A stretch of DNA of 44,802 nt, from positions 1-44,802 of the forward strand of contig JAZOSN010000013.1 in NCBI GenBank assembly GCA_045657105.1. Reading direction: 5' to 3'. Shown in pieces: positions 40,268 through 44,802 of this stretch. The translations under genes and the position numbers were made by a program. Each line of letters opens with the position of its first letter. Position 1 is the stretch's first letter. The notes below the pieces were generated by a model, which saw only the letters and a program-made list of their open reading frames with translations, did no database searches and was not told the DNA's origin. The stretch comes from SIG672 sp045657105. Its GTDB lineage: Bacteria > Bacillota > Clostridia > Oscillospirales > CAG-272.

Positions 40268-42193
40268 TTATCTTGCCTTGGTTCTGATCTCTTCGAGAGC
40301 CATGCTTACAAATTCGTCAACAGGCATAGCACCCATATCGAGAGCCTTGCGCGAACGGACTGCAACAGTTCCCTCTTCGACCTCTTTTGCTCCGATCACG
40401 AGCATATAAGGGATCTTTGCAAGCTGAGCTTCGCGGATCTTGTATCCGATCTTCTCGTTTCTCTCATCAATCTCAACGCGCATACCGAGCGAGGTGAGTC
40501 TGTCGTAGATAGCCTCTGCCGCCTCGTGCTGCTCGATACCGATGGGAAGGACCTTAACCTGAACGGGAGCGAGCCAGAGCGGGAATGCTCCTGCATATTT
40601 CTCGATAAGAAGAGCAAGCGTTCTCTCGTAGCAACCGATCGAGGTACGGTGAATAATATAAGGATTTTTCTTTACGCCGTCGCGGTCAACGTACTCCATA
40701 CCGAATTTCTCGGCGAGCATCTGGTCGATCTGAATGGTGATAAGAGTATCTTCCTTACCGTGAACGTTCTTTATCTGAATGTCGAGCTTAGGTCCGTAGA
40801 ACGCTGCCTCGCCAACACCCACCTTGTACGGTATTTCGAGGTGGTCGAGTATCTTCTTCATAATACCCTGTGCCTCGTCCCACTGCTCGGAAGTTCCGAT
40901 ATACTTTTCTCTGTCATCGGGATCCCACTGCGAGAAGCGGTAGGAAACGTCCTCGTAAAGTCCGAGCGTTTTGAGCATATAGATTGCAAGCTCAAGACAA
41001 CCTCTGAACTCGTCCTCGAGCTGCTCGGGAGTACACATAAGGTGTCCCTCGGAGATAGTGAACTGACGTACGCGGATAAGACCGTGCATCTCACCCGAAG
41101 CCTCATTTCTGAAAAGAGTTGAGGTTTCGTTATAGCGCAGCGGAAGGTCGCGGTAGGATCTTCCCTTATTCAGATATGCCTGATACTGGAAGGGGCAGGT
41201 CATAGGACGAAGTGCCATACACTCCTTGTCCTCGGGATCGCCCATTACAAACATTCCGTCGCGGTAATGATCCCAGTGTCCCGAGACCTTATAAAGATCC
41301 GACTTTGCCATATAGGGCGTCTTGGTGAGAAGCCAGCCGCGCTTTTGCTCCTCGTCCTCAACGAATCTTTGAAGGGTCTGTATCATTCTTGCGCCTTTGG
41401 GTAGCATTATCGGAAGTCCCTGCCCGATAAGATCGGAGGTCGTGAAGAGCTCAAGCTCTCTTCCGAGCTTATTGTGGTCGCGCTTCTTTGCCTCCTCAAC
41501 GCGAGCAAGATATTCCTCCATCTCGGTCTTGTTGGGATATGCTACGCCGTAAACTCTTTGGAGCATCTTGTTTTCCGACTTGCCTTCCCAGTATGCGCCG
41601 GTGCACTGAGTGAGCTTAAACGCCTTGATCGCACCCGTACTGAAAAGGTGAGGTCCTGCACAAAGGTCAACGAACTCGCCCTGACGGTAGAAGGAAATGT
41701 CCTCTCCCTCGGGAATTCTTGCAATAAGAAGAACCTTATAGGGCTCATTTCTCTCCTCCATAAGCTTTATAGCCTCATCTCTGGAAAGCAAAAATCTTTC
41801 GAGCTTGATATTTTCCTTGACGATCTTCTTCATCTCGCCTTCGATCTGAGTGAGCATTTCCTGAGTAAAGGGCACCTCGCTATCGAAGTCATAGTAAAAT
41901 CCGTCGTCAACCGAAGGACCGATCGTCAGCTTGACGTTCGGAAAAAGTCTTTTTACTGCCTGCGCCATAACGTGCGAAGCGGTATGACGGAACATAGCCT
42001 TTCCCTCGTCGTCCTCGAAGGTGAGCGGAATGATCTCTGCATCACTGTCAAGCATCGAGGTAAGCTCGCGCACCTCGCCGTTTACCTTAGCGCCAAGCAG
42101 CTTATTATTTGATGCCTCTGCGGCTCTGAGTGCTTCGTAGACGCTTACGGGAGCATCGAACTCGATCTCTTTGTCTAAAATCTTGAATTTCAT
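40268..42193 (-). CDS. thrS: Threonyl-tRNA synthetase
   Basis: 641 residues, full length. The N-terminal TGS domain starts MKFKILDKEIEFDAPVSVYE. The editing domain has RHTASHVMAQAVKRLFP, with the two zinc-site His. The class II core has motif 2 LPLRYNETSTLFRNEASGEM (R-N-E within), zinc-binding CMALRPMTCPFQYQAY, and motif 3 YIIHRTSIGCYERTLALLIE. The C-terminal anticodon domain ends in SMALEEIRTKAR. AAAAGGAGAAAAAAG precedes the ATG. A T-box leader about 230 nt upstream makes expression depend on uncharged tRNA-Thr. Confidence 0.97.
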   Translation of the reverse strand: MKFKILDKEIEFDAPVSVYEALRAAEASNNKLLGAKVNGEVRELTSMLDSDAEIIPLTFEDDEGKAMFRHTASHVMAQAVKRLFPNVKLTIGPSVDDGFYYDFDSEVPFTQEMLTQIEGEMKKIVKENIKLERFLLSRDEAIKLMEERNEPYKVLLIARIPEGEDISFYRQGEFVDLCAGPHLFSTGAIKAFKLTQCTGAYWEGKSENKMLQRVYGVAYPNKTEMEEYLARVEEAKKRDHNKLGRELELFTTSDLIGQGLPIMLPKGARMIQTLQRFVEDEEQKRGWLLTKTPYMAKSDLYKVSGHWDHYRDGMFVMGDPEDKECMALRPMTCPFQYQAYLNKGRSYRDLPLRYNETSTLFRNEASGEMHGLIRVRQFTISEGHLMCTPEQLEDEFRGCLELAIYMLKTLGLYEDVSYRFSQWDPDDREKYIGTSEQWDEAQGIMKKILDHLEIPYKVGVGEAAFYGPKLDIQIKNVHGKEDTLITIQIDQMLAEKFGMEYVDRDGVKKNPYIIHRTSIGCYERTLALLIEKYAGAFPLWLAPVQVKVLPIGIEQHEAAEAIYDRLTSLGMRVEIDERNEKIGYKIREAQLAKIPYMLVIGAKEVEEGTVAVRSRKALDMGAMPVDEFVSMALEEIRTKAR

Positions 42194-42267
42194 CTTTTTT
42201 CTCCTTTTATGTGGTCTTTTGTTGTTTTAATTTTAAGATTACTATGTATTTACACCGAAGATCTTAT

Positions 42268-42407
42268 GCCTTCCTCCGGGAGAAAGGTGGCGCGGCGTAG
42301 CCGCGACGGAAGGAGTACACGAGGCTTTGAGTTTCGAAGTAATGTTATAGTTTCGCACTCTCCCTCAGTCAAAACAAGTTTTGACAGCTCCCTCTCGGAG
42401 GGAGCCC
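42268..42407. mobile_element. MITE-like intergenic repeat inside the thrS leader
   Basis: About 140 bp bounded by imperfect terminal inverted repeats (left CTTCCTCCGGGAG at 42270-42282, right CTCCCTC-TCG-GAGGGAG at 42388-42404). Inside are CGCGGC-GTA-GCCGCG (42291-42305) and GTCAAAAC-AA-GTTTTGAC (42368-42385). Such nested palindromes are typical of dispersed non-autonomous elements in Clostridia. It sits between the T-box terminator and thrS. Other simple CCCTCCGC stems at 33352 and 33993 look related. Confidence 0.55.
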
Positions 42408-42420
42408 TGTTTTCGGTAAA

Positions 42421-42632
42421 AAAATAAACCCCGAACACAAAACGTGTTCGGGGTGTGGATAACATTTTCCGCACGGTTCCACCCGAGCTTTAACTCTTGA
42501 AATATTTTATTTTCCGCACAAGGTGGTAGCGCGAAGATCACGACGCCGTCTTTTCAGCTTCCGACGGCTCTCTGGGGACGAGGTTGTTTTCGCGTGTTTG
42601 TCCTTATGTTTTCCGCATTTTACGGAAATCTT
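42421..42632 (-). promoter_or_regulatory. T-box leader of thrS (threonine, specifier ACC)
   Basis: Reading leftward, AGAGAG (42568-42573 complement) is followed by GCTGAAAAG, the paired T-box stem I landmarks. The specifier region reads GCTACCACCTTG, giving ACC for Thr. The T-box itself is GGGTGGAACCGTGCGG (complement of 42469-42484). The terminator is ACCCCGAACAC (42428-42438) paired with GTGTTCGGGGT (42444-42454) plus T-run. This is the classic tRNA-sensing antitermination layout. Confidence 0.9.
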
Positions 42633-42638
42633 GTACTT

Positions 42639-42667
42639 ATTATACGCCCAAAGTACTATTTTGTCAA
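42639..42667 (-). promoter_or_regulatory. Promoter of thrS
   Basis: Reading leftward: TTGACA (42662-42667), a 17-nt spacer and TATAAT (42639-42644), a full consensus. Transcription starts near 42632, ahead of the T-box. Confidence 0.85.
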
Positions 42668-42687
42668 GAGATTTGATGCAATTTATT

Positions 42688-44694
42688 TTATGTTCTCTTA
42701 AAGCGGCGTTCAAGCTCGCCCTCTGAAAGCTCAAAGGTGCAGGGACGTCCGTGAGGACAGTATTTTATATCGGGGATCTCAAAAAGGCGATCGACTATCC
42801 AAGCGGTGTTGGCAAAATTATCAACGATACCCGCCTTCATAGCAGCCTTACAGGACGCCTGATAGAGCGCTTTTTCGAAAATTATATCGCGCGTTACGCT
42901 CTCGTTACCCGTTCCCGATGCTATCTGGCCTGCAATAGTTACGAGCATATCACTGACGTCGGACGCAGATATTATCGAGGGAATACGACTTACCGAAAGA
43001 GTTTTTCCGACCTCGTCCACCTCGAAATCAAAGCCGAACGCCTTAATTTCATCTGAATATTCGATAATGGCACCGATCTCCTCGCTTCCGAGAGAGAGCT
43101 CCTGCGGAAGAAGAAGCATCTGTGAGTGCCCCTGACTGCTGTGCAGTATCTTTCGCATATCCTCGAAGAGTATTCTCTCGTGAGCCGCGTGCTTATCAAT
43201 AACGAGCACCTTTCCCTCGTTTTCAACGAAAATATAGGCGTTAAATGCAGTTCCGAGGATCTTGTATTTCTTCTCGCTCGTCGGTTTTGTCACCTGAGAG
43301 TCGGTCATATCCGAAAGACTGAAAAGGTATTTTTTCTCCTCTTCACCTTCGGACCTATTTTCAAAAACGCTCTGAGATGTTGCTTCTTTTTCTGTCAAAG
43401 CCTCCTTGGGAAGAGAAAAATTCTCCGTTGCGCCGAAAGAAATATCAAGGAAGCCGCGCGAAGGCGTCTGCGACTGAATTTCCTGCTTTTCGGGCTCTGC
43501 ATTTTCGGGATAAAAGTCCCTTGTTTCGGATTTTTCACGATTTACCGTAGCCTCGTCGATCGCTCCGAAAACGCTTTGTTGCTCGGTCTTTGGTCTGCCC
43601 TCATTTGCTATTCTGTCGTAAATGGGAACGAAGGCGTTGACCGCGTTGTATTTTTCACTCGTTACGTGCTTTGGTTGAAGTTGAACGTCAATTTCAGGAT
43701 CCACCCTATGATTTGCAAGCGCGTTCTTTACCGCGCAGTAGACCGCATCGAATATCGAGCGTTCGTTTGAAAATTTCACTTCAAGCTTTGTCGGGTGCAC
43801 GTTCACGTCAACGAAAGCAGGGTGTATGTAAATATAAAGTACTGCGCAGGGGAATTTCGAGCTTTCGAGATAAGAGTCAAAGGCCTGTTCGAGTGCCGCC
43901 GATACCGTTCTGCTCCTTATATATCTTCCGTTTATGAAAAATATCTGGAAATTTCGGTTCGGACGGACGTTTTCGGGCAGTCCGATATATCCGTTCACCT
44001 CTACTCCCTCGGTCATCGAATGAACATCGGTGAGCTTCGAGGTGAAATCTTTACCGAAGATCGCGCGCAGAACGCTCATTATCTTACCGTCACCCGGCGT
44101 TCTGAACTTCTGAACCGAGTCTGATATAAGACTTATCGCAATATCAGGTCGCGATAGCGCCTGCTTTTCAACCGCGGCGGCTATCGCCATCGCCTCAGTT
44201 GCATCTCTTTTGAGGAATTTTCGACGTGCAGGGACGTTGGCAAACAGCTCCTCGATAATTATCGTGGTGCCGTTTCGTCCGCCGCTATCCGAAATATCGC
44301 TCACTTTGCCAAACTCGGAAACAAGCACCGTTCCCATCTCGTCCTGCGGTCTTTTTGTCATTATTTTGACCTTGGACACCGAGCTTATAGCCGCAAGCGC
44401 CTCTCCGCGAAATCCGAGAGTCATTATCGAATCAAGGTCGGACGCCTTGGATATTTTACTCGTCGCGTGACGTTTGAGTGCGATCGGCAGATCCTCGCGG
44501 GATATGCCCGAGCCGTTATCGGTAACACGGATAAACGTGATGCCTCCGTGCTTTATCTCGACGATTATCTCACTTGCTCCCGCATCTATCGAGTTTTCAA
44601 CAAGCTCCTTGACCGCAGACGCAGGGCGGTCAACGACCTCACCGGCGGCAATAAGATTTGCCACCTGAAAATCAAGTTGATTTATTATTCCCAT
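42688..44694 (-). CDS. mutL: DNA mismatch repair protein MutL
   Basis: 668 residues, normal for MutL. The GHKL ATPase N-terminus is LIAAGEVVDRPASAVKELVE, then DNGSGISREDLPIALKRHAT, with GFRGEALAAISSVSKV and NGTTIIIEELFANVPARRKF. VDVNVHPTKLEVKFSNERSI ends the ATPase half. A linker is followed by the endonuclease/dimerisation domain with KVLVIDKHAAHERILFEDM, the metal-site DQHAAHER-type motif, and CPHGRPCTFELSEGELERRF. The nicking endonuclease motif suggests incision activity, as in Gram-positives. It follows mutS by 36 bp, so the two are one operon. Confidence 0.97.
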   Translation of the reverse strand: MGIINQLDFQVANLIAAGEVVDRPASAVKELVENSIDAGASEIIVEIKHGGITFIRVTDNGSGISREDLPIALKRHATSKISKASDLDSIMTLGFRGEALAAISSVSKVKIMTKRPQDEMGTVLVSEFGKVSDISDSGGRNGTTIIIEELFANVPARRKFLKRDATEAMAIAAAVEKQALSRPDIAISLISDSVQKFRTPGDGKIMSVLRAIFGKDFTSKLTDVHSMTEGVEVNGYIGLPENVRPNRNFQIFFINGRYIRSRTVSAALEQAFDSYLESSKFPCAVLYIYIHPAFVDVNVHPTKLEVKFSNERSIFDAVYCAVKNALANHRVDPEIDVQLQPKHVTSEKYNAVNAFVPIYDRIANEGRPKTEQQSVFGAIDEATVNREKSETRDFYPENAEPEKQEIQSQTPSRGFLDISFGATENFSLPKEALTEKEATSQSVFENRSEGEEEKKYLFSLSDMTDSQVTKPTSEKKYKILGTAFNAYIFVENEGKVLVIDKHAAHERILFEDMRKILHSSQGHSQMLLLPQELSLGSEEIGAIIEYSDEIKAFGFDFEVDEVGKTLSVSRIPSIISASDVSDMLVTIAGQIASGTGNESVTRDIIFEKALYQASCKAAMKAGIVDNFANTAWIVDRLFEIPDIKYCPHGRPCTFELSEGELERRFKRT

Positions 44695-44730
44695 TATGAC
44701 AAATCCTTTCTGCTTTCTTAGCCTTTCTTA

Positions 44731-44802
44731 TCAGAGCATCTTTTTAAGCTCCCAGACGAAATTGAGCGCCTCTATCGGTGTCAGTGTTTCAACGTCTGTT
44801 TT
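44731..44802 (-). CDS. mutS: MutS C-terminal end (partial)
   Basis: The last 23 codons of mutS, running off the window end. They read TDVETLTPIEALNFVWELKK, then ML and TGA, the conserved MutS tail (L-T-P-x-E-A-L). The short mutS-mutL gap (44695-44730) holds the mutL ribosome site AGAAAGGATTTG. Confidence 0.85.
   Translation of the reverse strand, partial: KTDVETLTPIEALNFVWELKKML

Noticed and set aside
42520..42534. AGGTGGTAGCGCG on the plus strand resembling a T-box sequence
   Set aside because: It lies within stem I of the minus-strand thrS T-box; there is no plus-strand gene to control.
1..44802. CRISPR arrays, tRNA and rRNA genes
   Set aside because: No regularly spaced repeats, and no tRNA or rRNA signature was seen on either strand.

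Overview
The window is chromosomal DNA of an anaerobic, endospore-forming member of the Clostridia (Bacillota), most likely a gut resident. Evidence is a late-sporulation block (SpoIVB protease, SPOCS/LysM coat-type protein, uninterrupted SigK), a T-box leader in front of thrS, strong AGGAGG-type ribosome binding sites, SipW-type signal peptides, a glycyl radical enzyme operon and a beta-glucuronidase with the NxK glucuronate motif. The species cannot be fixed from the sequence.

Layout. 1-1060: a small serine recombinase and a hairpin-rich gap, perhaps the edge of a mobile element. 1064-7688: a leftward cell-division/core block, ftsE-ftsX-(coiled-coil degenerate LytM protein)-S41 protease-greA-lysS. 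7782-10956: PucR/CdaR-type regulator, rsmE, a DUF975-like membrane protein and a divergent XRE regulator sharing a 16-bp inverted repeat. 11056-13274: a SipW-type signal peptidase between two exported proteins with SipW-class signal peptides. 13495-19179: glycyl radical enzyme, SMP-30-like lactonase, EamA transporter and radical-SAM activase, with a divergent AraC regulator. 19223-22804: late sporulation genes. 22926-25401: ppx-type phosphatase, TrmH/SpoU methyltransferase and an SDR. 25442-28660: ComEC-like lipoprotein hydrolase, tmk and beta-glucuronidase. 29030-30795: PaaK-type CoA ligase plus tandem-ACT protein behind a structured leader. 30915-33971: an accessory-looking stretch with a consensus promoter, a roughly 105-nt terminated RNA, an 11-codon ORF, an exported ricin-lectin/CHAT-caspase-like protein whose signal peptide is split by a frameshift at an A6 run, and two lipoproteins. 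34109-34923: Sfp-type transferase and a GNAT remnant. 35129-40234: three co-directional membrane-anchored proteins of unknown function. 40268-44802: thrS with a T-box leader carrying a MITE-like insertion, then mutL and the 3' end of mutS.

How they fit together. The ftsEX block probably couples an ABC-type signal across the membrane to wall hydrolysis. Its FtsE lacks consensus Q-loop, signature and H-loop residues, and its LytM partner lacks the catalytic HxH. In the GRE operon the regulator, lactonase and transporter suggest inducible use of a sugar-derived or hydroxy-acid substrate that is not identified here. The best candidates for something undescribed are the 30915-33971 island, the 35129-40234 exported cluster and the GCYEY-type glycyl radical enzyme operon. 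Reading frames, motifs and hairpins were read directly from the sequence. Family names come from motif recognition without database searches.
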